Assembly (NCBI GenBank): GCA_016213245.1
Contig: JACRBC010000129.1
Location: forward strand, 1 to 64,000
Origin: Candidatus Solibacter usitatus
GTDB lineage: Bacteria; Acidobacteriota; Terriglobia; Bryobacterales; Bryobacteraceae
DNA: 64,000 nucleotides
Direction: 5' to 3'
The translations under genes and the position numbers were made by a program. The notes under the pieces were generated by a model. It searched no databases and was not told the DNA's origin. It saw nothing but the letters and a program-made list of their open reading frames with translations. Below are positions 29,613 to 38,048 of the stretch, piece by piece; position 1 is the first letter of the stretch; each line of letters begins with the position of its first letter.

Positions 29613-31352
29613 ATGATGACCATACGGCTCGCGTTCCTTCTCTTTGCTCTGGCGGCCGCCTCGGCGGGCCAGGGCATGGCCTCGCGCGGGGTCAAGCCGC
29701 AGCCCAAGGCCCGCTTCTCGGGTCGTCCGTGGCCGTCCACGCTGACCAACATTGCCCGTGAGGCGGGCCTGACGGCGCCCACCATCTTCGGCAACGAGAC
29801 CAACGTGCAGTTCATCAGTGAGACCTCTTCGGGAGGCATCGCCTTCCTGGACTACGACAAGGACGGCTGGCTGGACATCTTCATCACCTCGGGAACACGG
29901 TTTGAAAACCCTCCGCCGGAGGCGACAAATCGCCTGTACCGCAACCGGCATGACGGGACGTTCGAAGACGTCACCATGAAGGCTGGCCTGAGAAGAACGG
30001 GTTGGGCGCAGGGCGTCACCGTGGCCGACTACAACAACGACGGGTACCCGGACCTGCTGGTCACCTACTGGGGCGACAACGCGCTCTATCGCAACAATGG
30101 CGACGGGACGTTTACCGACGTGGCCAGGCAGGCGGGGCTGCTGCATTCGCCGGCGCCGGCACGGCCGATTTGGCATGCGGGCGCGGCGTTTCTCGACTAC
30201 GACCGCGACGGGCACCTCGACCTGTTCATCAGCGTCTACATCGACTACGACCAGGCCAACACACCGCGCCCGGGGGAGAATCCGAACTGCAACTGGAAGG
30301 GTGTCGCCGTGCCGTGCGGACCGCGCGGCCTCAAGCCCGCCCGGCATTACCTCTACCACAACCGCGGGGACGGCACGTTCGATGACGTGAGCGCGAAAAG
30401 CGGCATCGCCCGCTTTCAATCCTCGTTCGGGATGACAGTGCTGGCGGCTGACTTCGACCAGGACGGCTGGCCGGACATCTACGTCGCCTGCGATTCGACG
30501 CCGAGCCTGTTCTTCCACAACAACTTCGATGGGACGTTCACCGAAGAGGGCATCGAGCGCGGCATCGCGCTCAACGACGACGGCATGGAGCAGGCCGGCA
30601 TGGGGCTGGCCTTGGGCGACTACAACGGCGACGGCCTGATCGACATCTTCAAAACGCACTTCGCTGACGACACGCAGATGCTCTATCAAGGCGAGGACAA
30701 GGGACAGTTCCGGGACGTCTCGCTCAAGGCCGGGCTAGGGGTAGAGACACGCCTGATCGCCTGGGGCGTGGGGATGCCGGACCTGGACAACGACGGCTGG
30801 CCGGACGTGTTGCTGGCTACCGGCAGCGTCTATCCGGACGTGGACAGGGACCTGCCGGCCTATCCGTACCGCACGCCGCTGCTGCTGTTCCGCAACCTGG
30901 GCAACGGGAAGTACGAGCAGTTGACCGGCCTGGCCGGGCCGGCGCTCGCGGAGCGGCACTCCTCGCGCGGTTCGGCCTTCGGAGACTTCGACAACGACGG
31001 GGACATCGACGTGGTGGTTTGGAATCGCAACGAGCCGCCGTCGCTGCTGCGCAACGACCTGAAATCGTCCAACCACTGGCTGCAGGTGCGGCTGGAAGGA
31101 GTCAACTCGAACCGCGCCGCCATCGGGGCCCTGGTGACGCTTGAATTCGCCGGCCGGAAGCAGGTGCAGGCCGTCTTGAGCCAGAGCAGCTTCTACTCTG
31201 CCAGTGACCAGCGGCTGCACTTCGGATTGGGCGAGGCCTCGACGGCGGAGATCGCGGTGAGGTGGCCGTCGGGGCGCAAAGAACGCTTCGCCGCGCCACA
31301 AGTCGACCGTGTGATGTCCTTGAAGGAAGGGACCGGCAAGGCGGTAAACTAG
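29613..31352 (+). CDS. Secreted CRTAC1/UnbV-type FG-GAP protein
   Basis: 579 residues with a signal peptide (LAFLLFALAAASAGQG). Seven calcium-binding FG-GAP/VCBS repeats are seen, each with a D-x-D-x-DG core: DYDKDGWLD, DYNNDGYPD, DYDRDGHLD, DFDQDGWPD, DYNGDGLID, DLDNDGWPD, DFDNDGDID. They predict a beta-propeller. The C-terminus is the ASPIC/UnbV domain (HWLQVRLEG, HFGLGEAS, VRWPSGR). Such proteins are abundant in acidobacteria; binding or adhesion is likely but unproven. The kinase gene starts 5 nt after the stop. Confidence 0.88.
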   Translation: MMTIRLAFLLFALAAASAGQGMASRGVKPQPKARFSGRPWPSTLTNIAREAGLTAPTIFGNETNVQFISETSSGGIAFLDYDKDGWLDIFITSGTRFENPPPEATNRLYRNRHDGTFEDVTMKAGLRRTGWAQGVTVADYNNDGYPDLLVTYWGDNALYRNNGDGTFTDVARQAGLLHSPAPARPIWHAGAAFLDYDRDGHLDLFISVYIDYDQANTPRPGENPNCNWKGVAVPCGPRGLKPARHYLYHNRGDGTFDDVSAKSGIARFQSSFGMTVLAADFDQDGWPDIYVACDSTPSLFFHNNFDGTFTEEGIERGIALNDDGMEQAGMGLALGDYNGDGLIDIFKTHFADDTQMLYQGEDKGQFRDVSLKAGLGVETRLIAWGVGMPDLDNDGWPDVLLATGSVYPDVDRDLPAYPYRTPLLLFRNLGNGKYEQLTGLAGPALAERHSSRGSAFGDFDNDGDIDVVVWNRNEPPSLLRNDLKSSNHWLQVRLEGVNSNRAAIGALVTLEFAGRKQVQAVLSQSSFYSASDQRLHFGLGEASTAEIAVRWPSGRKERFAAPQVDRVMSLKEGTGKAVN

Positions 31353-31357
31353 CCCTC

Positions 31358-33205
31358 ATGCCCCGGCGCATCCGAAACGGCGCGGTCTACGCTGCCCTCG
31401 CTGCGGGGGCGGCGGTAGTGGCGGTGGCGGCGTCCTACACGGCGCTGGCCACGCAGTTCGACAACAACATCTACGACTTCATCTTCCGGCTGCGTCCGGC
31501 GCAGCGGGGCGACTCCGGCGCCGCGCTGGTGGTGTTTGATGAGCGCGCGTTCAAGGATCATGGCGGCATTTCGGGCATGCGGCGGGCGCTCAGTCTGGCG
31601 CTGGAACAGATGGCGGCCCGGCCGCCGCTGGTGACGGCGGTCGACCTGACCCTGGCCGACGTCAGCCGGGAAGAGGACGACGCGGCATTGGCGGCCGCCT
31701 TCGCCAAAACCCGCAACCTGGCGCTGGGCTGCGAGATGATGCCGGACAGCTCTGGCTGGCAGGACCCGATCGAGCGTTTCGCCAGCCACGCCGCCGCGCT
31801 TGGGCACGTGCACGCCATGGCCGGGGCCTACGCCTACGACGAGATCAACCGCAGCGTTGCTCTGGAGCGTGTGGCGGGGAGGCAGGCGGCGCGCGTACGG
31901 CGCTGGGCGCTCTCCCTGGAGGCGTTCCGGCTGGCCAAGGGCGCCAGGGAGATCGAAAGTTCGCCGGCCGACTTGATGGTGGCCGGCACCATGATCGACT
32001 CGCGCTGGGATAACGGGCGCCCGATGCGCGTGCGGTACCGGGACGCCGCGCAGCTCCCGCGGCTTTCCATCGCCGACGTCATTGAGGGGAAGGGGTTGGA
32101 GCGGCTGAAGGACAAGGTCGTGTTCGTGGGTGTGACCGCGCAGTCGGCAGTGCGGGACCGGCTGTTCACGCCGCTGTCGCGAGGGCAATCCATGCCGGGG
32201 GTGGAGATCCACCTGCAAGCGTTTGACACGATGGCGTCGCAGGAATTCCTCGACGATACGCCGCTGCTGTGGCCGGTGATGCTGGCGCTGGCGGCGGCCG
32301 GCGCCTCGGCGCTGCTCTTCACATTCACGCGGGACTGGGTGGCCTACGGCTGCGCCGCGCTGCTGCTGGCCGCCGTGCACGGCTCGCCGTACTGGCTGTT
32401 TGGGGCGGGGCTCGTGCTGCCGCCGTTCGGGCCGGTGGCGGCGGTGTGGCTGTCGGTGTTGAGCTGCGCCTCGTTCCGCTTTTTCTTCGTGCGGAGGAGC
32501 TTGGATGAGAGCCAGGCGGCCACCGCGCGCTACCAGCAGGCGTTTCACTTCGTCGCGCACGAGATGCGCACGCCGCTGACGGCCATTCAGGGCTCCAGCG
32601 AGCTGATGACGCGCTATAACCTGCCCGAGCCCAAGCGCCAGGAGCTGGGGCAGATGATCAACGCCGAATCCAAGCGGCTGGCCAGGATGATCACCACGTT
32701 CCTGGACGTGGAGAAGCTGGAAGCGGGGCAAATGGAGTTGCGTCGCTCCGATTTCGCCGTGCAGGATCTGGTGGACGCCTGCGCCATGCGCGCCATGCCG
32801 CTGGCCGAGCGCAAGCAGATCCGGCTCACGTCGGAGACGGCCGAAGGCCTCACCCTTACCGCCGACAGGGAGCTGATGGAATACGCGCTGTACAACCTGA
32901 TGACAAACGCCGTCAAGTACTCCGCGCCGGAAACCGATGTCGTCATCGGCGGCGCCGCGGCAGACGAGTGGGTGTCGGTTTCGGTGAGGGACCACGGCAT
33001 GGGAATGGAGCCGGGCGAGGTGAAAAACCTGTTCCGGAAGTTCTACCGCACCAGGCGGGCGGAGCAGTCCGGAGAGACCGGAACGGGCATCGGGCTTTCC
33101 ATCGTGGCTCAGATCGTGGCGCTGCACGGAGGACGGGTGGACGTGGAAAGCGCGCCGGGAGAAGGTTCGACGTTCACTTTGCTCTTGCCTCGCACGATAC
33201 ACTGA
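31358..33205 (+). CDS. CHASE2-domain sensor histidine kinase
   Basis: 615 residues. TM1 (YAALAAGAAVVAVAASYTALA) is followed by an extracytoplasmic CHASE2 domain to about residue 300, then three TM helices. HisKA follows with the phospho-acceptor in FHFVAHEMRTPLTAIQG, and HATPase with NLMTNAVKYS, DHGMGM and GTGIGLSIV. The ATG at 31358 is chosen because TM1 begins directly after it; the track start lies inside the upstream gene. It pairs with the NtrC-type regulator 8 nt downstream. Confidence 0.9.
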   Translation: MPRRIRNGAVYAALAAGAAVVAVAASYTALATQFDNNIYDFIFRLRPAQRGDSGAALVVFDERAFKDHGGISGMRRALSLALEQMAARPPLVTAVDLTLADVSREEDDAALAAAFAKTRNLALGCEMMPDSSGWQDPIERFASHAAALGHVHAMAGAYAYDEINRSVALERVAGRQAARVRRWALSLEAFRLAKGAREIESSPADLMVAGTMIDSRWDNGRPMRVRYRDAAQLPRLSIADVIEGKGLERLKDKVVFVGVTAQSAVRDRLFTPLSRGQSMPGVEIHLQAFDTMASQEFLDDTPLLWPVMLALAAAGASALLFTFTRDWVAYGCAALLLAAVHGSPYWLFGAGLVLPPFGPVAAVWLSVLSCASFRFFFVRRSLDESQAATARYQQAFHFVAHEMRTPLTAIQGSSELMTRYNLPEPKRQELGQMINAESKRLARMITTFLDVEKLEAGQMELRRSDFAVQDLVDACAMRAMPLAERKQIRLTSETAEGLTLTADRELMEYALYNLMTNAVKYSAPETDVVIGGAAADEWVSVSVRDHGMGMEPGEVKNLFRKFYRTRRAEQSGETGTGIGLSIVAQIVALHGGRVDVESAPGEGSTFTLLLPRTIH

Positions 33206-33213
33206 AGTCTGGT

Positions 33214-34530
33214 ATGGATCCGCTGCTGCTGGTGGAGGACGATCCTTCCGTCCGGACCACCATCTCTACATTTCTCGAGGTGGAAGGCTATACCGTGGAG
33301 GCGGTCTCCTCGACGCGGGAGGCGATTTCGCGCCTGGGCGCGGGCAGCTACCCGATCGTCATCTCCGATATCTACATCGACGAGCGGACGGGCATCGACA
33401 TCCTGAACGCCGCCCGCGCCGCGCGCCAGGACTGCTCGGTGATCCTGATGTCTGCCCGCGGCAGCATGGAGACGGTGATGGCCGCGACTCGTGGGGGAGC
33501 CTTCGATTACCTGGCCAAGCCGTTTGAGCTCGACGACCTGCTGGCCATCGTCAGGCGCGCGCAAGGCGTCGCGGCCGAGGAAGACGACGAGGAAGTGGAG
33601 CCGGAAGAGCCTTTGCCGACCGAGATGATCGGCAGTTCGGCCAAGATGATCGAGATCTACAAGACCGTGTCGCGCGTGGCGCCGACCGACGCCCTGGTGC
33701 TGATCGAGGGCGAGACGGGAACCGGCAAGGAACTGATCGCGCAGATGATTCACGCCAACTCCCGCCGCGCCGCGCAACCTTTCCTGCCGGTCGATTGCGC
33801 GTCGCTGGCGCCGTCGCTGGTGGAAAGCGAGTTGTTCGGAACGATGAAGGGCGCCTACACGGGCGCTGACCGGGACCGCACGGGCGTCTTCGAGGCGGCC
33901 AACGGCGGGACGGTGTTCCTCGACGAGATCGGCGAGATCGACCTCAACTTCCAGCTCAAGTTGCTGCGCTTCCTGCAGGAAAAGGAGGTCCGCCCGCTGG
34001 GATCGTCGAAGGCCCGCAAGGTGGACGTGCGCATCCTGGCGGCGACCAACAAGAACCTGCGCAGGATGGTGGACGAGGCGAAGTTCCGCGAGGACCTCTG
34101 GTACCGGCTGGACGTGGTGCGCATCGCGGTTCCGGCGCTCAGGGAGCGGCACGGCGACCTGCCGCTGCTGGCCGGGGCGTTTCTCAAGTGCTACAACGAG
34201 CGGTACGCGCTCGACACCAAGCTCACCGAAAGCGGCTTGAAATCGTTGTGCGACTACACCTGGCCCGGCAACGTCCGGCAGTTGCAGCACATGATGGAGC
34301 GGCTGGTGATTCTGGCGCCCGGTGGGCGCATCACCGAGGACGCCGTGGAGGACGCCATCCGCGTGTCGAGCCCGAAGGAACAGGCCGGCGAGTCGCTGGC
34401 CGACACCGAGGCCGAGCAGATCCGGAAGGTGCTCGCCGCTACCGGCGGGACCAAAAGCCGGGCCGCGCGCGTCCTTGGAATTGAGCGCAAGACGCTCTAC
34501 CGGAAGCTGGAGCGCATGGGCTTGGCCTAG
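33214..34530 (+). CDS. NtrC-type sigma-54 response regulator
   Basis: 438 residues: receiver domain (phospho-acceptor D52 in VISDIYIDE), AAA+ sigma-54 activator domain and a C-terminal Fis-type helix-turn-helix (KSRAARVLGIERKTLYRKL). The AAA+ domain has GETGTGKE (Walker A), the GAFTGA loop as GAYTGA, and FLDEIGEI (Walker B). The Phe-to-Tyr change in the loop is tolerated in many activators. The ATG at 33214 fits the receiver start. Partner of the CHASE2 kinase. Its sigma-54 targets are not evident here. Confidence 0.93.
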   Translation: MDPLLLVEDDPSVRTTISTFLEVEGYTVEAVSSTREAISRLGAGSYPIVISDIYIDERTGIDILNAARAARQDCSVILMSARGSMETVMAATRGGAFDYLAKPFELDDLLAIVRRAQGVAAEEDDEEVEPEEPLPTEMIGSSAKMIEIYKTVSRVAPTDALVLIEGETGTGKELIAQMIHANSRRAAQPFLPVDCASLAPSLVESELFGTMKGAYTGADRDRTGVFEAANGGTVFLDEIGEIDLNFQLKLLRFLQEKEVRPLGSSKARKVDVRILAATNKNLRRMVDEAKFREDLWYRLDVVRIAVPALRERHGDLPLLAGAFLKCYNERYALDTKLTESGLKSLCDYTWPGNVRQLQHMMERLVILAPGGRITEDAVEDAIRVSSPKEQAGESLADTEAEQIRKVLAATGGTKSRAARVLGIERKTLYRKLERMGLA

Positions 34531-34704
34531 CGCCGCGGAAAGGCTCGCGGGGCCATTCTCCCTCGGGAGCCACCCGGGCAAATCTAAGTCATTGATTGAC
34601 TTGCAAATAAATGTTTGCGCGGATGGGATGATTCGGGCTTAGAATGGGGCTGCCCGGCAACGTATCGGACAGGATCCCAAATCTTGAACCGGGAGGTCCC
34701 ATTC
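34531..34704. other. Leader of the 48-residue membrane protein
   Basis: A less G+C-rich stretch. It holds TTGACT near 34598 and TAGAAT near 34640, which are not at normal spacing to each other, and a good ribosome site GGGAGG about 9 nt before the ATG at 34705. No clear terminator for the regulator gene was seen. Confidence 0.4.
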
Positions 34705-34851
34705 ATGTTCGAATCTCTCGACGAGCAGATGAAGCACGACGACGACGAAACTTCAACACCCAAGGAGCGCTTGCTGAAATGGGTGCTGGTCGGTATTGTA
34801 TCGGTACTGCTGTTCGGCGGGCTCTACATGGGCGTGCGCCTGCTGGAATAG
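34705..34851 (+). CDS. 48-residue single-TM membrane protein
   Basis: A short acidic cytoplasmic N-terminus (MFESLDEQMKHDDDETSTPKER) of 22 residues is followed by one TM helix (WVLVGIVSVLLFGGLYMGV). The ATG at 34705 has a strong GGGAGG site; the track frame starts further upstream without support. It may modulate a larger membrane complex, possibly one controlled by the NtrC-type regulator just upstream, but this is only inferred from position. Confidence 0.6.
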   Translation: MFESLDEQMKHDDDETSTPKERLLKWVLVGIVSVLLFGGLYMGVRLLE

Positions 34852-34901
34852 CACCGGAGGTATAACTCACACAAACCAGACGGGAATCCGCCTGGAATCG
34901 A

Positions 34902-34920
34902 GGGGCGGGAAGGCCGCCCC
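34902..34920. terminator. Hairpin between convergent genes
   Basis: GGGGCGG and CCGCCCC flank a 5-nt loop in the 71-nt gap between converging genes. There is no T-run, so intrinsic termination is uncertain. Confidence 0.4.
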
Positions 34921-34922
34921 GG

Positions 34923-35414
34923 TTAGAACATGCCTTCAAGCGCCAGATTGGCGGGCCCGAGTCTGTCCATCACGGACTTTACGGTAGTTGTGTACTCACG
35001 CCGCGGGTTATAGAGGAAGAGCATCTGATCCAGGTTCTTGTTGCGGTAAATCCTGGAGGTGCCGAGCCGCGAGGCGACCTGATAGATGCCTTCTCTGGTG
35101 GAGCGGAATCTCTGCCTGCAGTTGTCCCACCCGAACATGTTGTTGTTGTAGGCTTCCTTCCCCCCGCCTGATTCGATGAACGAGAGGCTGGGCAGGAGCC
35201 GCCAGTCGAGGTCGTGCTGATCGGCGGCCAGGATGAAGTCCTCGGCGTAGATGTGGGCGGGGCATTCGCGGTCCAGGAAGAACTGTTTCACTCGCAGCAT
35301 CCGCGGATCGGTCTTGACAACCGCGTCGGCGGGACGCGGGTCGGGGTCAGCCGCCGACTGTGCGGCGAGCAGGCCCGCGACCAGGACCAGACCTCTGGAA
35401 ATCACTTTCGTCAT
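34923..35414 (-). CDS. Secreted lysozyme-like (glucosaminidase/transglycosylase) protein
   Basis: 163 residues. Signal peptide (SRGLVLVAGLLAAQSAAD), then a lysozyme-like fold: LPSLSFIESGGGKEAYNNNMFGWDN carries the probable catalytic Glu, and LNP-type tail is YNPRREYTTTVKSVMDRL. It is similar to small endo-beta-N-acetylglucosaminidase or lytic transglycosylase domains acting on peptidoglycan. The ATG at 35414 has GGGGAG upstream. It has a leader of about 200 nt if the promoter near 35625 is used. Confidence 0.72.
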   Translation of the reverse strand: MTKVISRGLVLVAGLLAAQSAADPDPRPADAVVKTDPRMLRVKQFFLDRECPAHIYAEDFILAADQHDLDWRLLPSLSFIESGGGKEAYNNNMFGWDNCRQRFRSTREGIYQVASRLGTSRIYRNKNLDQMLFLYNPRREYTTTVKSVMDRLGPANLALEGMF

Positions 35415-35823
35415 CAATAGACAAACTCCCCTTTTTCGTTTCTCTGCCGGTACTTCAGCTACTTCCAACGCTTTTCGCCTGATTGAGGCGACGACTCAGG
35501 TGGTCGAGGATTGGCGGGCAGGGTCCGTCAGCTTTGGAGGGACGCCGCGCGCGCTAGCGTACCGGGCGACGGCGACGGCCGCCCGCATGTGCGGATTATA
35601 GCGTCCTGCGCATAAACTTATTATACCATAAGCTGGACGAAGGTCTAGCTTTCTAACTTATTGATTTCATAGTATTTTGTGCGGAGTTTTGACGGCGAAC
35701 CCCCGGCCCCGGGCCGAAAAACGGGCTCGCCGGCCGGGCGGGATTCAGGGGCGCGCGGATGGCGCGATGTGATACCGTGTTAGTCCTGGAAGCAAGTTTC
35801 AGAAGTCCCCGCGAGGAGGTCCA
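35415..35823. other. Long intergenic region with minus-strand promoter and structured leader
   Basis: 409 nt between divergent genes. On the minus strand, TGGTATAAT (plus 35621-35629) is an excellent extended -10, with TAGACC 16 nt upstream as a weak -35. A second TATAAT lies at plus 35595-35600. The leader from there to the lysozyme-like gene holds a CGCCT-CAATC-AGGCG hairpin and other short stems. On the plus strand, the BMC gene has a strong ribosome site GAGGAGG. No consensus DnaA box was found. Confidence 0.5.
35621..35646 (-). promoter_or_regulatory. Promoter for the lysozyme-like gene
   Basis: Minus-strand extended -10 TGGTATAAT with -35-like TAGACC at 16-nt spacing. It predicts a leader of about 200 nt before the ATG at 35414. 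Confidence 0.5.
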
Positions 35824-36105
35824 ATGGAAGCCCTCGGCATGATCGAGACGAAGGGTCTGATCGGCGCGATTGAAGCGGCCGATGCGATGGTGAAGACCGC
35901 CAACGTGACGCTCACCGGTAAAGAGTATGTCGGCGCGGCGTATGTGGTAGTGACGGTTCGCGGCGATGTGGGCGCCGTTAAGGCGGCCACCGATGCGGGC
36001 GCGGCCGCGGCGCGGCGCGTGGGCGAACTGATTGCGGTACACGTGATCCCCAACCCTCACGAGGAGACCGAGAAAGTACTGCCGGCGCCGAAGAAGAACG
36101 GCTAA
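35824..36105 (+). CDS. BMC-domain shell protein (BMC-H)
   Basis: 93-residue single-domain microcompartment shell protein of the PduA/EutM/CcmK type that assembles as hexamers forming the facets of a protein shell. The opening [20 protein letters not shown], the strand [20 protein letters not shown] and [20 protein letters not shown] are diagnostic. The ribosome site GAGGAGG is strong, as expected for an abundant shell unit. The next gene is the probable cargo aldehyde dehydrogenase. No pentamer (BMC-P) or trimer gene is present in the window. Confidence 0.95.
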   Translation: MEALGMIETKGLIGAIEAADAMVKTANVTLTGKEYVGAAYVVVTVRGDVGAVKAATDAGAAAARRVGELIAVHVIPNPHEETEKVLPAPKKNG

Positions 36106-36134
36106 AGGGCGGGAGCGCACCCGGCTTGGCGGCG

Positions 36135-36160
36135 GCGCCGGCGCCCTGTGGCGCCGGCGC
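36135..36160 (+). promoter_or_regulatory. Strong hairpin between shell and enzyme genes
   Basis: A perfect 11-bp stem GCGCCGGCGCC / GGCGCCGGCGC with a CTGT tetraloop lies in the 100-nt gap. No T-run follows. It may stabilise the 3' end of the shell-gene message or reduce read-through so that shell protein exceeds enzyme. Confidence 0.55.
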
Positions 36161-36205
36161 ATCGCTTCGGCATTGGCGCGTACTTCCGCGTATTGGGGGT
36201 GAGGC

Positions 36206-38029
36206 ATGCTGCACGATCAGGACCTTGTCTCGGTTCAGGAAGTCCGGACAAAGGTGGACCAGGCGTATGCCGCCTGGCAGGCGTACAGGAATTTCACGCA
36301 GGAACAGATTGACGCCATAGTGGAGGCCGTGGCCGCGAAGGGGAGAGCGCACGCCCGGCGCCTGGCCGAGATGGCCGTGGAAGAGACGGGCATGGGCAAC
36401 GCGGCGGACAAGTACATGAAGAACATGCTGACGTCGGACCTGCTCACGCGCTCGATTCGCGGGGTCAAGACGATCGGCGTGCTGCGCGAGATTCCGGAGC
36501 AGCGGGTGACCGAGATCGGCGTGGGACAGGGCGTGGTGGCGGCGATCTGCCCGACGACGAACCCGACATCGACGGTTTACTTTAAAACCATCATTTCGCT
36601 CAAAGCCGGCAACGCGGTGGTGCTCAGTCCTCATCCTCGGGCCAAGGGCTGCACCTGCGCGGCGGCGGCGCTGATGGCGGAGGCGGCGGCCGAGGCCGGA
36701 GCTCCGGCCGGCATCGTGCAGTGCCTGGGCAGCTCCACGCTGGAAGGCACGCAGGCCCTGATGAAGCACCCGAAGGTGGGAGTGATCCTGGCCACGGGCG
36801 GGGCGGGCATGGTGCGGGCGGCGTATTCGTCGGGCAAGCCGGCGTACGGCGTGGGGCCGGGGAACGTACCGATCCTGCTGGACGCCTCGGCCGACATCGC
36901 CGAGGCGGTGGGCCGGATCGTGGATGGCAAGTCGTTCGACTTCGGCACGGTGTGTTCGAGCGAACAGACGGTGGTGGCCGAGCGGCACCTGCGGGAGCAG
37001 ATTCTGGCGCAGTTCAAGGCGCAGAAGTCGTACATGCTGAGCGACGAACAGCGCAAGGCGGTGGAGCGAACGCTGTTTTCGGGCGGCACGACGGTGCGGT
37101 CCGAGTGCGTTGGCAAGTCGCCCCAGAAGATCGCCGAACTGGCGGGTTTCAGCGTGCCGGAGGATATCCGCATACTGCTGGCCGAGATCGGCGGGGTGGG
37201 CAAGGAGCACCCGCTTTCGGCGGAGAAGCTCTCGCCGGTACTGGCGATCCTCTTTGCGGACGGTTTTGAGGCATGCATGGACGTCTGCGAGTCGATTCTG
37301 CGATTCGGCGGGCTGGGCCACACCAGCGTGATCCACGCCAAGGACGAAGGGAAGGTGCGGCGCTTCGGGTTGCGGATGCCGTCGTTCCGGGTGCTGGTGA
37401 ACACGGCCTCGCCGGCCGGTTCGGTGGGTATCACGACCGGCTTGCAGCCGTCGATGACGCTCGGTTGCGGGGCGATGGCGGGCAACGTTACATCGGACAA
37501 CGTGGGTCCGCTGCACCTGGTCAACATCAAGCGGGTGGCCTGGGCCATCCGTTCGCCGGAAGAGGCTATGCCATCGACTCCGGCGCCGGCATCTGGCGCT
37601 GCTATCGACAAGGCGCAACTGGTGGCCGCTGTGGAGCGGTACCTGGCGCAGAAGGGGATGACGGTGGGCGGCGGCAGCACGGCTCCGCCGCCGGCGTCAG
37701 CACCGGAGCCTCCCACGCGCGAGACGATTGCGGGCGTGGTAGACCGCTTCCTGGCGGTGAAGAAACCGGCGGAGGCGGCCACCCCGGGCCCTTCGTGCGG
37801 CTGCAGCGTGAAGACGGCTGAGCCGCAGCCGGAAACGGCCAGGCCGGAAGCGCGCAAGGCGGAGATCCCTGCTCCGGCGGTCGAGATCGCCGACTTTGTC
37901 TGCGAGGCCGACGTGCGGGCGGCGATCAATCAGAACAGAAAGATCTTCATCGGGCCCAAGACGATTGTGACGCCGTCGGCGCTGGAACTGTCCGGGCGGG
38001 ACGAGATCCTGGTCCGGGCGGAGCGCTAG
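36206..38029 (+). CDS. BMC-associated CoA-acylating aldehyde dehydrogenase with modular tail
   Basis: 607 residues. Residues 1-455 match the EutE/PduP/AdhE-N family that turns an aldehyde, CoA and NAD into acyl-CoA. The NAD-binding region is VVAAICPTTNPTSTVYFK, and the catalytic cysteine lies in KSFDFGTVCSSEQ. A tail of about 150 residues follows: Pro-rich linkers separate two short amphipathic helices, KAQLVAAVERYLAQKG and RETIAGVVDRFLAVK, which resemble encapsulation peptides. The last part (VCEADVRAAINQNRKIFIGP) looks like a module found in other BMC proteins. Position after the shell gene supports encapsulation. Confidence 0.88.
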   Translation: MLHDQDLVSVQEVRTKVDQAYAAWQAYRNFTQEQIDAIVEAVAAKGRAHARRLAEMAVEETGMGNAADKYMKNMLTSDLLTRSIRGVKTIGVLREIPEQRVTEIGVGQGVVAAICPTTNPTSTVYFKTIISLKAGNAVVLSPHPRAKGCTCAAAALMAEAAAEAGAPAGIVQCLGSSTLEGTQALMKHPKVGVILATGGAGMVRAAYSSGKPAYGVGPGNVPILLDASADIAEAVGRIVDGKSFDFGTVCSSEQTVVAERHLREQILAQFKAQKSYMLSDEQRKAVERTLFSGGTTVRSECVGKSPQKIAELAGFSVPEDIRILLAEIGGVGKEHPLSAEKLSPVLAILFADGFEACMDVCESILRFGGLGHTSVIHAKDEGKVRRFGLRMPSFRVLVNTASPAGSVGITTGLQPSMTLGCGAMAGNVTSDNVGPLHLVNIKRVAWAIRSPEEAMPSTPAPASGAAIDKAQLVAAVERYLAQKGMTVGGGSTAPPPASAPEPPTRETIAGVVDRFLAVKKPAEAATPGPSCGCSVKTAEPQPETARPEARKAEIPAPAVEIADFVCEADVRAAINQNRKIFIGPKTIVTPSALELSGRDEILVRAER

Positions 38030-38048
38030 GCCGGCCGAGAGACGCAGC

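Noticed and set aside
35488-35545. Possible c-di-AMP riboswitch (CCGTCAGCT on the + strand)
   Set aside because: The fragment resembles the 3' part of that riboswitch, but it is on the strand opposite the lysozyme-like gene and the other conserved segments are absent.
34923-35823. Replication origin at the AT-richer gap
   Set aside because: No TTATNCACA-type DnaA box was found on either strand and no origin-linked gene is present. The skew evidence is kept as a separate finding.
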